A DNA stretch of 64,000 bases from Brucella grignonensis (GTDB lineage: Bacteria; Pseudomonadota; Alphaproteobacteria; Rhizobiales; Rhizobiaceae), in the NCBI RefSeq assembly GCF_002252505.1, contig NZ_NNRL01000154.1, positions 1 through 64,000 of the forward strand, given 5' to 3'. Shown here one piece after another: positions 56,889 through 64,000 of the stretch. A program made the position numbers and the translations under genes. The first letter of the stretch is position 1. Every line of letters starts with the position of its first letter. The notes under the pieces are model-generated. The model worked only from the letters and a program-made list of their open reading frames with translations. It did not search any database and was not told where the DNA came from.

Positions 56889-57086
56889 TCAAGCCTCGTC
56901 CACAACGCGGACGAGATGCTGAACCTTGGCGATCATGCCACGAACTGAAGGAGTATCCTCCAGCGTGCGGCGGCGGTGCATTTTGTTAAGTCCGAGACCG
57001 ATCAGCGTTGCGCGCTGCTCGGCTGGACGACGGATAGGGCTTCCGATCTGTTCGACCGTAACCGTCTTACCCTTCTTCTCAGCCAT
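56889..57086 (-). CDS. rpmD: 50S ribosomal protein L30
   Basis: A 65-residue large-subunit protein from ATG 57086. Family pattern [20 protein letters not shown] with [20 protein letters not shown]. It lies between rpsE and rplO. Confidence 0.95.
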   Translation of the reverse strand: MAEKKGKTVTVEQIGSPIRRPAEQRATLIGLGLNKMHRRRTLEDTPSVRGMIAKVQHLVRVVDEA

Positions 57087-57149
57087 CACTCAAATCCCTT
57101 GTCTATGGCGTATCCGGTGCTCGCGCACCGGACTGGCACAAACTATCGG

Positions 57150-57710
57150 CTATTCTTCCGAACCAACCACATCATGGCGACGAGCCTGAAGGGTCGAGTA
57201 CTTGATGCCGCGCTGTGCAGCGATATCCTTTGGATGCATCTGATGCTTCAGAGCGTCAAAGGTTGCACGAACCATGTTGTAAGGGTTCGACGAGCCGAGC
57301 GACTTAGCAACAACGTCCTGAACGCCAAGCGTTTCGAACACCGCACGCATAGGACCACCAGCAATGATACCCTTACCAGCAGGAGCCGCACGAAGCAGAA
57401 CCTTGCCAGCGCCGTGACGACCCTGCACATCGTGATGCAGTGTACGACCCGAACGCAGTGGTACGAAAATCATATCGCGCTTGGCAGCTTCTGTAGCCTT
57501 ACGGATAGCTTCAGGCACTTCACGTGCCTTGCCATGACCGAAGCCTACGCGGCCCTTCTGGTCTCCAACCACGACGAGCGCGGCGAAACCGAAGCGACGG
57601 CCACCTTTAACGACCTTGGCAACGCGGTTGATGTGAACGAGCTTGTCAACGAATTCGCTGTCGCGCTCCTCACGACCGCGATCCTCGCGGTTACGTTCTC
57701 TCTGTGCCAT
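57150..57710 (-). CDS. rpsE: 30S ribosomal protein S5
   Basis: Decoding-fidelity protein of 186 residues. The double-stranded RNA-binding domain has [20 protein letters not shown], and the second half has [20 protein letters not shown]. The C-terminal extension of about 25 residues after the family end is common in rhizobia. Confidence 0.97.
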   Translation of the reverse strand: MAQRERNREDRGREERDSEFVDKLVHINRVAKVVKGGRRFGFAALVVVGDQKGRVGFGHGKAREVPEAIRKATEAAKRDMIFVPLRSGRTLHHDVQGRHGAGKVLLRAAPAGKGIIAGGPMRAVFETLGVQDVVAKSLGSSNPYNMVRATFDALKHQMHPKDIAAQRGIKYSTLQARRHDVVGSEE

Positions 57711-57750
57711 ATCCTATTCCTTTATTTTTTTCCGGAAGCACAAAATGCTA

Positions 57751-58113
57751 TTAGAAGCTCAGTCCGCCTTCGCGGGCAGCTTCGGCGAGAGCCTTCACAC
57801 GGCCGTGGTAAATAAATGCACCACGATCGAACACTACTTCGTTGACGCCTGCTTTTTTAGCACGCTCTGCAACCAGCTTACCAACAGCAGCCGCAGCTGC
57901 CTGGTCCGCACCGGTCTTGAGCTTACCCTTCAGATCGCCATCGAGGGTCGACGCTGCTGCGATGGTAACACCGCGAACGTCGTCGATAACCTGAACGTAG
58001 ATGTTCTTGGAAGAGCGGTGCACGCTGAGACGTGGACGGCCGTTTGCGACAGCCTTGACCTGACGGCGTACACGAGCAGCGCGACGCTGCAAAGTTTCTT
58101 TTGGCGATGCCAT
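57751..58113 (-). CDS. rplR: 50S ribosomal protein L18
   Basis: 5S rRNA-binding large-subunit protein of 120 residues. [19 protein letters not shown] and the C-terminal [20 protein letters not shown] are typical. It lies between rplF and rpsE. Confidence 0.97.
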   Translation of the reverse strand: MASPKETLQRRAARVRRQVKAVANGRPRLSVHRSSKNIYVQVIDDVRGVTIAAASTLDGDLKGKLKTGADQAAAAAVGKLVAERAKKAGVNEVVFDRGAFIYHGRVKALAEAAREGGLSF

Positions 58114-58125
58114 GACGCGCTTCCC

Positions 58126-58659
58126 TTACTTCTTCTTGCCTTCTTTGCGGACGATCTTCTCGCCAGCATACTTGACGCCCTTGCCCTTGTAAGGCTCGGG
58201 GCCGCGATATTCACGAATCTCAGCCGCGACCTGACCGACCTGCTGCTTGTCGATACCAGAGACAACGATTTCCGTCGGCTTTGGAACAGCAACAGTGATG
58301 CCAGCAGGCACGTCATAGATTACTTCGTGACTGAAGCCGAGCGAAAGCTGGACATTCTTGCCCTGCATAGCAGCACGATAACCAACGCCGCTAATCTCAA
58401 GCTTCTTTTCAAAGCCCTTTTCGACGCCTTCGAAGATGTTAACGATCATCGAACGCGACATGCCCCACTTGGAGCGAGCTTCCTTGGACTGGTCACGAGG
58501 ATCGACGCTTACAGCGCCGCCTTCGAGCTTAACCAGTACTTCATCGTGCACGACGAAAGACAATTCGCCCTTCGCGCCCTTGGCCTTGACGATCTGCCCA
58601 TCAACACTGGCGGTCACGCCTGCCGGGACCGGCACGGGTTTTTTACCGATACGAGACAT
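58126..58659 (-). CDS. rplF: 50S ribosomal protein L6
   Basis: Large-subunit protein near the GTPase centre, 177 residues. [20 protein letters not shown] opens the protein, and the C-terminal [19 protein letters not shown] is conserved. It follows rpsH. Confidence 0.97.
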   Translation of the reverse strand: MSRIGKKPVPVPAGVTASVDGQIVKAKGAKGELSFVVHDEVLVKLEGGAVSVDPRDQSKEARSKWGMSRSMIVNIFEGVEKGFEKKLEISGVGYRAAMQGKNVQLSLGFSHEVIYDVPAGITVAVPKPTEIVVSGIDKQQVGQVAAEIREYRGPEPYKGKGVKYAGEKIVRKEGKKK

Positions 58660-58697
58660 TTTTATACCTGTCTTCTATCTGTTCACTGTCAGCCGCA

Positions 58698-59096
58698 TCA
58701 GAAGATGCGGCAGAGCAGCTCACCACCAACGTTTTGTTCACGAGCTTCATGATCAGCCATCACCCCCTTAGGGGTGGACAGGATCGAGATGCCAAGACCA
58801 TTCGCAACCTGCGGGATCGACTTGACCGACACGTAAACGCGACGGCCAGGCTTCGAAACGCGGGTCAGTTCACGAATGACTGGAACGCCTTCATAATACT
58901 TCAGTTCGATTTCGATCTCGGCTTTGCCGTTCACGAATTCACTCTGCGTGTATCCGCGAATGTAACCTTCAGACTGAAGAACATCCAGAACGCGAGCGCG
59001 GAGCTTTGAAGCCGGGGTCGAAACCTTGGTCTTCTTGCGGCCTACTGCGTTGCGAATACGGGTCAGCATATCGCCGATAGGATCTGACACAGACAT
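58698..59096 (-). CDS. rpsH: 30S ribosomal protein S8
   Basis: 16S-binding protein of 132 residues, a regulator of the spc operon in E. coli. [20 protein letters not shown] at the start and [20 protein letters not shown] near the end are diagnostic. It lies between rpsN and rplF. Confidence 0.97.
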   Translation of the reverse strand: MSVSDPIGDMLTRIRNAVGRKKTKVSTPASKLRARVLDVLQSEGYIRGYTQSEFVNGKAEIEIELKYYEGVPVIRELTRVSKPGRRVYVSVKSIPQVANGLGISILSTPKGVMADHEAREQNVGGELLCRIF

Positions 59097-59106
59097 ATGC
59101 TACTCC

Positions 59107-59412
59107 TTACCAGCTCGACTTAACTATGCCTGGAATCTGTCCAAGCGAACCCAACTGGCGAAGCGCAATACGCGACATCTTCAGTTTACGGTAATAACCA
59201 CGCGGGCGACCCGAAACTTCGCAACGATTGCGAATACGGACCTTAGCGGAATTGCGCGGCAGTTCGGCGAGCTGGATAGTAGCGCGGAAACGCTCATCCA
59301 GCGGAAGGCTCTGATCCATTACGATCGCCTTCAGACGTGCACGCTTTTCAGCATGACGCTTAACCAACTTTTCGCGGCGCTTATTGTTTTCGACTGCGCT
59401 AGTCTTGGCCAT
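59107..59412 (-). CDS. rpsN: 30S ribosomal protein S14
   Basis: Small-subunit head protein of 101 residues, the zinc-free long form (only a single Cys, in [16 protein letters not shown]). It lies between rplE and rpsH. Confidence 0.97.
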   Translation of the reverse strand: MAKTSAVENNKRREKLVKRHAEKRARLKAIVMDQSLPLDERFRATIQLAELPRNSAKVRIRNRCEVSGRPRGYYRKLKMSRIALRQLGSLGQIPGIVKSSW

Positions 59413-59438
59413 ATTAATATACCTCGCTACGCTTGCCG

Positions 59439-59996
59439 TTACTGCCGGAATGGGAAGTTGAAGGCGCGCAGAAGAGCGCGTGCTTCATCATCCGTCTTAG
59501 CGGTCGTGCAAACGATGATGTCCATGCCCCAGATCTGATCAACTTTATCGTAGTTGATTTCTGGAAACACGATGTGTTCCTTAACACCCATGGCAAAGTT
59601 GCCACGACCGTCAAAGCTCTTCGGATTCAGACCGCGGAAATCTCGAACGCGCGGAAGCGCGATCGTGACCAGACGATCAAGAAATTCGTACATGCGATCC
59701 GAACGAAGGGTGACCTTCGTACCGATTGGCATGTCTTCACGCAACTTGAAAGTTGCGATCGAATTACGGGCGCGAGTAATGACAGGCTTCTGACCGGCAA
59801 TCAAGGCCAGATCTGCTGCAGCAACTGTTGGCTTCTTAGAATCGCCAGTTGCTTCGCCTACACCCATATTCAGGACAACTTTGGTGATGCGTGGAATCTG
59901 CATCTCGTTGTCGTATTTGAATTCTTCAAGAAGGGCTTTACGGATTGTGTCCTGATAAATCTTCTTGAAGCGTGGAAGTGCCTTAGCTTCAGACAT
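59439..59996 (-). CDS. rplE: 50S ribosomal protein L5
   Basis: 5S rRNA-binding protein of 185 residues, with [17 protein letters not shown] and [20 protein letters not shown]. It ends in FNFPFRQ. Its start overlaps the rplX stop by one base. Confidence 0.97.
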   Translation of the reverse strand: MSEAKALPRFKKIYQDTIRKALLEEFKYDNEMQIPRITKVVLNMGVGEATGDSKKPTVAAADLALIAGQKPVITRARNSIATFKLREDMPIGTKVTLRSDRMYEFLDRLVTIALPRVRDFRGLNPKSFDGRGNFAMGVKEHIVFPEINYDKVDQIWGMDIIVCTTAKTDDEARALLRAFNFPFRQ

Positions 59997-60301
59997 CAGA
60001 TCACCGCTCCCGAACGCTTTGCAACGCGAACCTTCTTGCCGTCCTCAATGCGGAAACCAACGCGAGTTGGCTTGCCATCCTTAGGATCAGCAACTGCCAG
60101 GTTAGACAAATGGATCGGCGCCTCTTTCGAGATGATGCCGGCTTCCTGAGTCTGTGTCTGGCGCTGGTGACGCTTTACAACATTAATGCCACGAACAACT
60201 GCTTTGTCGTCCTTTGGCATAACCTGAAGAACTTCGCCCTTACGGCCCTTGTCCTTACCGGACAGCACGACAACGCTGTCGCCTTTGCGAATCTTTTGCA
60301 T
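59996..60301 (-). CDS. rplX: 50S ribosomal protein L24
   Basis: Early large-subunit assembly protein of 101 residues with a KOW motif near the start ([20 protein letters not shown]). It lies between rplN and rplE. Confidence 0.97.
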   Translation of the reverse strand: MQKIRKGDSVVVLSGKDKGRKGEVLQVMPKDDKAVVRGINVVKRHQRQTQTQEAGIISKEAPIHLSNLAVADPKDGKPTRVGFRIEDGKKVRVAKRSGAVI

Positions 60302-60313
60302 CGTCTTGCTTCC

Positions 60314-60682
60314 TTACAGAACTTCCGGAGCCAGCGAGATGATCTTCATGTGGCTCTTAGCGCGGAGTTCGCGCGGAACCGGTCCGAAGATACGCGTGCC
60401 GATAGGCTCTTTCTTGTTATCGATGAGAACAGCTGCGTTGTTATCAAAACGAATAACGCTGCCGTCTGCGCGACGGATGTCCTTGGCAGTCCGTACGACT
60501 ACCGCCTTCATCACGTCACCTTTTTTGACGCGGCCGCGCGGAATAGCTTCCTTGATCGACACCACAATGATGTCGCCCACGGAAGCGTAACGCCGCTTGG
60601 AACCGCCCAGCACCTTGATGCACATGACACGACGTGCGCCGGAGTTATCCGCCACGTCGAGGTTTGTTTGCATCTGAATCAT
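60314..60682 (-). CDS. rplN: 50S ribosomal protein L14
   Basis: Large-subunit interface protein of 122 residues, starting [20 protein letters not shown]. It contains [20 protein letters not shown] near the end. It is separated from rpsQ by a 68-base gap. Confidence 0.97.
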   Translation of the reverse strand: MIQMQTNLDVADNSGARRVMCIKVLGGSKRRYASVGDIIVVSIKEAIPRGRVKKGDVMKAVVVRTAKDIRRADGSVIRFDNNAAVLIDNKKEPIGTRIFGPVPRELRAKSHMKIISLAPEVL

Positions 60683-60750
60683 GACTGGCCGCCTTCTTTT
60701 CCTTCAGCTGGTTAAGGGCTCCTGCCCTACCTAAGCTGCGTGTTTGTAAT

Positions 60751-60993
60751 TTAGCCCGCTGTTACGTTCGAAAGAACGACCCAGCGTTTGTCCTTCGAAA
60801 TTGGCTTGGATTCTTCAATAGAAACCTGATCACCAATCTTGAACTGGTTGTTTTCGTCATGCGCCTTGTATTTCTTAGACTGACGAATGGTCTTCTGGAG
60901 GAGCGGATGCGAATAGCGGCGCTCAACCTTAACCACAACAGTCTTATCATTCTTGTCGCTGACGACAACGCCCTGCAGAACGCGTTTAGGCAT
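60751..60993 (-). CDS. rpsQ: 30S ribosomal protein S17
   Basis: Primary 16S-binding protein of 80 residues, with [20 protein letters not shown] and [20 protein letters not shown]. It lies between rpmC and rplN. Confidence 0.97.
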   Translation of the reverse strand: MPKRVLQGVVVSDKNDKTVVVKVERRYSHPLLQKTIRQSKKYKAHDENNQFKIGDQVSIEESKPISKDKRWVVLSNVTAG

Positions 60994-61005
60994 TATACTT
61001 GTTCC

Positions 61006-61206
61006 TTATGCCTTGCTTTCGGCCGCCTTCTGGCGGGCGATGGTCTTGATACGCGCAATGTCGCGACGAACTTGCTTCACGCGCGCGGTTTTTTCGAGCT
61101 GGCCGGTTGCCTTCTGGAAGCGCAGGTTAAACTGCTCTTTCTTCAGTGCGCCCAACTCATCGTTGATCTGATCGAGGCTTTTCGCCCGAACGTCTGCGGC
61201 TTTCAT
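61006..61206 (-). CDS. rpmC: 50S ribosomal protein L29
   Basis: A 66-residue helical protein at the exit tunnel, with [20 protein letters not shown]. It lies between rplP and rpsQ. Confidence 0.96.
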   Translation of the reverse strand: MKAADVRAKSLDQINDELGALKKEQFNLRFQKATGQLEKTARVKQVRRDIARIKTIARQKAAESKA

Positions 61207-61217
61207 GACTGCCTCTC

Positions 61218-61631
61218 TTACTCTGCGATGCGCTGAATGAAGCGCGTCTTGACCGACAACTTTGCAGCGCCGAGTCTCAAGGCTTCGCGTGCCACATCTT
61301 CGGGTACGCCGTCAAGCTCAAACATTATACGACCTGGTGCAACACGGCATGCCCAGTAGTCAACTGAACCCTTACCTTTACCCATACGGACTTCGGTAGG
61401 CTTCGATGTTACTGGCAGATCCGGGAAGATCCGGATCCATACACGACCCGCACGTTTCATGTGACGGGTGATCGCGCGGCGAGCCGCTTCGATCTGTCGT
61501 GCTGTGACGCGGTCAGGCTCTACTGCCTTCAAACCGAATGCACCGAAATTAAGATCCGTACCGCCCTTCGAGTTGCCGTGGATACGGCCCTTGAACTGCT
61601 TACGGAACTTGGTGCGCTTTGGCTGCATCAT
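61218..61631 (-). CDS. rplP: 50S ribosomal protein L16
   Basis: A 137-residue protein near the A site. [20 protein letters not shown] and the arginine-containing [18 protein letters not shown] loop are typical. It lies between rpsC and rpmC. Confidence 0.97.
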   Translation of the reverse strand: MMQPKRTKFRKQFKGRIHGNSKGGTDLNFGAFGLKAVEPDRVTARQIEAARRAITRHMKRAGRVWIRIFPDLPVTSKPTEVRMGKGKGSVDYWACRVAPGRIMFELDGVPEDVAREALRLGAAKLSVKTRFIQRIAE

Positions 61632-61669
61632 TGTTCTCTACTCCAATTTTCTCGCCCGCGGCCCGCTTT

Positions 61670-62380
61670 TTAAGCGTTTTCGCGGCGGCGGTTCTGCTGG
61701 GAACCCTGATTGTCACCCTCAACCGCACGACGTTCAGAAGCCATTGGGTCGTGTTCAAGGATCTCGCCCTTGAATACCCAAACCTTCACGCCGCAGATGC
61801 CGTAAGCGGTCTGCGCTTCTGCCGTACCGTAGTCGATATCGGCACGCAGCGTGTGAAGCGGAACGCGACCTTCGCGATACCATTCCATACGTGCGATTTC
61901 AGCGCCGCCAAGACGACCGGAGCAGTTGATACGGATACCTTCGGCACCGAGACGCATTGCCGACTGAACGGCACGCTTCATGGCGCGACGGAATGCCACA
62001 CGGCGTTCGAGCTGCTGAGCGATCGACTGAGCGATCAGCGTAGCATCGACTTCCGGCTTACGAACTTCAACGATGTTGAGGGACGTATCGGAATTCGTCA
62101 TCTCGGAAAGCTTCTTGCGGAGCTTTTCGATGTCTGCACCCTTCTTGCCGATGATGATGCCCGGACGAGCCGAGTGGATCGTCACGCGGCACTTCTTGTG
62201 CGGACGCTCGATTACGATCTTGGAGATCGCAGCCTGCTTGAGTTCACGCGTCAGATACTCACGGATCTTGACGTCTTCATGCAGCAGTTTGCCATACTCA
62301 CCGGTATTCGCGTACCAACGCGAATCCCAGGTGCGGTTGATGCCGAGACGAAAACCGATCGGATTAATCTTCTGGCCCAT
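61670..62380 (-). CDS. rpsC: 30S ribosomal protein S3
   Basis: Small-subunit head protein of 236 residues with a KH domain ([20 protein letters not shown]). It opens [20 protein letters not shown]. Its start overlaps the rplV stop by one base. Confidence 0.97.
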   Translation of the reverse strand: MGQKINPIGFRLGINRTWDSRWYANTGEYGKLLHEDVKIREYLTRELKQAAISKIVIERPHKKCRVTIHSARPGIIIGKKGADIEKLRKKLSEMTNSDTSLNIVEVRKPEVDATLIAQSIAQQLERRVAFRRAMKRAVQSAMRLGAEGIRINCSGRLGGAEIARMEWYREGRVPLHTLRADIDYGTAEAQTAYGICGVKVWVFKGEILEHDPMASERRAVEGDNQGSQQNRRRENA

Positions 62381-62769
62381 TATGCGGCCTCCCCTTTTTC
62401 CGCAACTTCGCGGACAACAATGGTGAGATGCGAAAACGGCTTTTCGATGCGGCTTGCCTTACCACGTCCACGAACGTGGAAACGCTTCATGACAATTGAC
62501 TTGCCGACATAAGCTTCAGCAACGATCAGCGCGTCAACATCGAGATCATGATTGTTCTCTGCGTTGGCGATAGCCGATTCGAGCGTCTTTTTCACTGTTT
62601 CAGCGATCCGCTTGCGCGAGAAAGTGAGATCAGCAAGTGCCGCATTTACTTTCTTGCCGCGGATAAGTGCCGCGACAAGATTAAGCTTCTGCGGGCTGAC
62701 GCGAAGCGTACGGGCGACGGCTTTCGCCTCGTTATCCTTAAGCTGGCGGGGAGCCTTGGCCTTGCCCAT
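62380..62769 (-). CDS. rplV: 50S ribosomal protein L22
   Basis: Exit-tunnel protein of 129 residues. [20 protein letters not shown] and the beta-hairpin region [19 protein letters not shown] are diagnostic. It lies between rpsS and rpsC. Confidence 0.97.
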   Translation of the reverse strand: MGKAKAPRQLKDNEAKAVARTLRVSPQKLNLVAALIRGKKVNAALADLTFSRKRIAETVKKTLESAIANAENNHDLDVDALIVAEAYVGKSIVMKRFHVRGRGKASRIEKPFSHLTIVVREVAEKGEAA

Positions 62770-62772
62770 CTG

Positions 62773-63051
62773 TTACTTCCTCTTTGACTTCTTGTCCGCG
62801 CCGTGACCGTAATAGGTACGTGTCGGCGCGAATTCACCGAACTTATGTCCAACCATTTCTTCGGAGATCGATACCGGAACATGCTTGTTGCCGTTATACA
62901 CACCGAAGGTCAGGCCAACGAACTGCGGCAAGATAGTGGAGCGACGGCTCCACATCTTGATGACTTCACTACGACCGCCCTCGCGTACCTTCTCAGCTTT
63001 CTTGAGAAGATAGCCATCGACGAACGGACCTTTCCAAACTGAACGAGCCAC
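62773..63051 (-). CDS. rpsS: 30S ribosomal protein S19
   Basis: Head protein of 92 residues, with [20 protein letters not shown] at the start and [20 protein letters not shown]. It lies between rplB and rplV. Confidence 0.97.
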   Translation of the reverse strand: MARSVWKGPFVDGYLLKKAEKVREGGRSEVIKMWSRRSTILPQFVGLTFGVYNGNKHVPVSISEEMVGHKFGEFAPTRTYYGHGADKKSKRK

Positions 63052-63066
63052 TTCAGACTACCTCTC

Positions 63067-63900
63067 TTACTTCTTGCGCTGATGACGCGAACGCATGATG
63101 AACTTATCGGTCGCCTTGTTCGAACGGGTCTTTTTACCCTTCGTAGGCTTGCCCCAAGGCGTGACCGGATGACGACCACCAGAAGTGCGGCCTTCACCAC
63201 CACCATGCGGGTGGTCAACTGGGTTCATAGCAACACCGCGAACGTGTGGACGCTTACCGCGCCAGACCGAACGACCGGCCTTACCGTCATTGATGTTGCT
63301 GTGCTCTGGGTTGGACACTGCGCCAACCGTAGCCATGCATGCACCGGAAACCAGACGCTGTTCGCCGGAGTTCAGACGCAGGATAGCCATACCCTGGTCA
63401 CGACCAACGAGCTGTGCGTATGCGCCAGCCGAACGAGCAATCTGACCGCCCTTGCCTGGCTTCATCTCCACGTTGTGGATGATGGTGCCAACTGGCATCG
63501 ACGAAAGCGGCATTGCATTACCTGGCTTAACGTCGACGGACTGGCCAGAAATGACCTTGTCGCCGGCTGCCAGACGCTGCGGAGCCAGAATGTAGCTCAG
63601 CTCGCCGTCTTCGTAGCGGATCAGCGCGATAAACGCGGTGCGGTTTGGATCGTATTCCAGACGTTCAACCGTTGCGACAACGTCATGCTTGCGACGCTTG
63701 AAGTCGATGAAACGGTAAGAACGCTTGTGACCGCCGCCCTGAAAGCGAACAGTGATACGACCGGTGTTGTTACGGCCACCCTTCTTGGACAGACCTTCGG
63801 TCAATGACTTGACCGGCTTGCCCTTGTAGAGTTCCGAACGGTCCACGATGACCAGCTGACGCTGGCCTGGCGTGGTCGGATTAAAGTGCTTGAGTGCCAT
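63067..63900 (-). CDS. rplB: 50S ribosomal protein L2
   Basis: Large-subunit protein needed for subunit joining and peptidyl transferase assembly, 277 residues. [20 protein letters not shown] contains the His critical for function. It lies between rplW and rpsS. Confidence 0.98.
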   Translation of the reverse strand: MALKHFNPTTPGQRQLVIVDRSELYKGKPVKSLTEGLSKKGGRNNTGRITVRFQGGGHKRSYRFIDFKRRKHDVVATVERLEYDPNRTAFIALIRYEDGELSYILAPQRLAAGDKVISGQSVDVKPGNAMPLSSMPVGTIIHNVEMKPGKGGQIARSAGAYAQLVGRDQGMAILRLNSGEQRLVSGACMATVGAVSNPEHSNINDGKAGRSVWRGKRPHVRGVAMNPVDHPHGGGEGRTSGGRHPVTPWGKPTKGKKTRSNKATDKFIMRSRHQRKK

Positions 63901-63920
63901 TGTCTTTACTCCATGGCCTC

Positions 63921-64000
63921 TCAGAGACCTGTCGAAACGTCGATGCTCTGGCCTTCAGCCAAAGTAACGATCGCTTTCTTGACATCGCTCTGGCGCCCGA
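63921..64000 (-). CDS. rplW: 50S ribosomal protein L23, C-terminal fragment
   Basis: The last 26 codons of a gene that continues past the right edge. They read [20 protein letters not shown] then VSTGL and the stop, matching the L23 C terminus (the [10 protein letters not shown] pattern). Its position directly ahead of rplB is standard for the S10 operon. Confidence 0.93.
   Translation of the reverse strand, partial: GRQSDVKKAIVTLAEGQSIDVSTGL

Overview
The window is a stretch of alphaproteobacterial chromosome, almost certainly from the Brucella/Ochrobactrum group (Brucellaceae, Hyphomicrobiales). The basis is gene content and order: the rpsB-tsf-pyrH-frr-uppS-cdsA-rseP-bamA cell-envelope run, an EipB-type periplasmic protein, the pccB-pccA-mutase cluster with a divergent ScfR-type regulator, a GTTC-N7-GTTC SOS box in front of recA, and roughly 100-bp palindromic repeats that look like the Bru-RS elements I recall from Brucella. 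Base composition looks to be in the mid-50s % GC by eye. No rRNA, tRNA, CRISPR array, prophage or insertion sequence was recognised.

Layout. 1-6712 (all minus strand): translation factors and envelope biogenesis (rpsB, tsf, pyrH, frr, uppS, cdsA, rseP, 5' end of bamA). 6713-12556: mixed small genes (SgcJ/EcaC-like protein, eipB, RidA-like, GDPD-like, FemAB-like, HIT, azlCD). 12599-17401: clpA/clpS and a penicillin-binding D,D-carboxypeptidase with a SPOR domain. 17588-25672: housekeeping and unknown genes (sdaA, YdcF-like, DUF1624, MerR, VanZ-like, DUF883-like, queF with a preQ1-I riboswitch, DUF924). 25675-32949: propionate/methylmalonyl-CoA module. 33056-41542: aldo/keto reductase, murI, TrmJ-like methyltransferase, PfpI-like, icd, GST, and an ArsR-type regulator divergent from a NIPSNAP/monooxygenase pair. 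41691-51200: alaS, recA, OmpA-like and transglycosylase lipoproteins, a frameshifted ester cyclase, rarA and a Do-family protease. 51529-64000 (minus): the S10/spc/alpha ribosomal protein cluster with secY, adk and rpoA.

How the genes work together. The propionyl-CoA carboxylase subunits and the mutase form one co-directional operon that converts propionyl-CoA towards succinyl-CoA, and the divergent regulator has two TTTGCAAA palindromes in the shared promoter region. No methylmalonyl-CoA epimerase gene lies in the window. UppS, CdsA, RseP and BamA serve lipid-carrier, phospholipid and outer-membrane assembly functions and are packed in one direction behind the translation genes. The ribosomal cluster follows the usual alphaproteobacterial order from rplW to rplQ, with several strong intra-operon hairpins.

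The observations most worth checking are the queF riboswitch, the pcc operator, the recA SOS box, a perfect operator-like palindrome over the start of an ArsR-type gene, the paired repeat families whose hairpin stems co-vary, a frameshifted SnoaL-like gene, and an unannotated 32-residue membrane peptide. I did not find a clearly new multi-gene system. Most of the window is conserved core genome.
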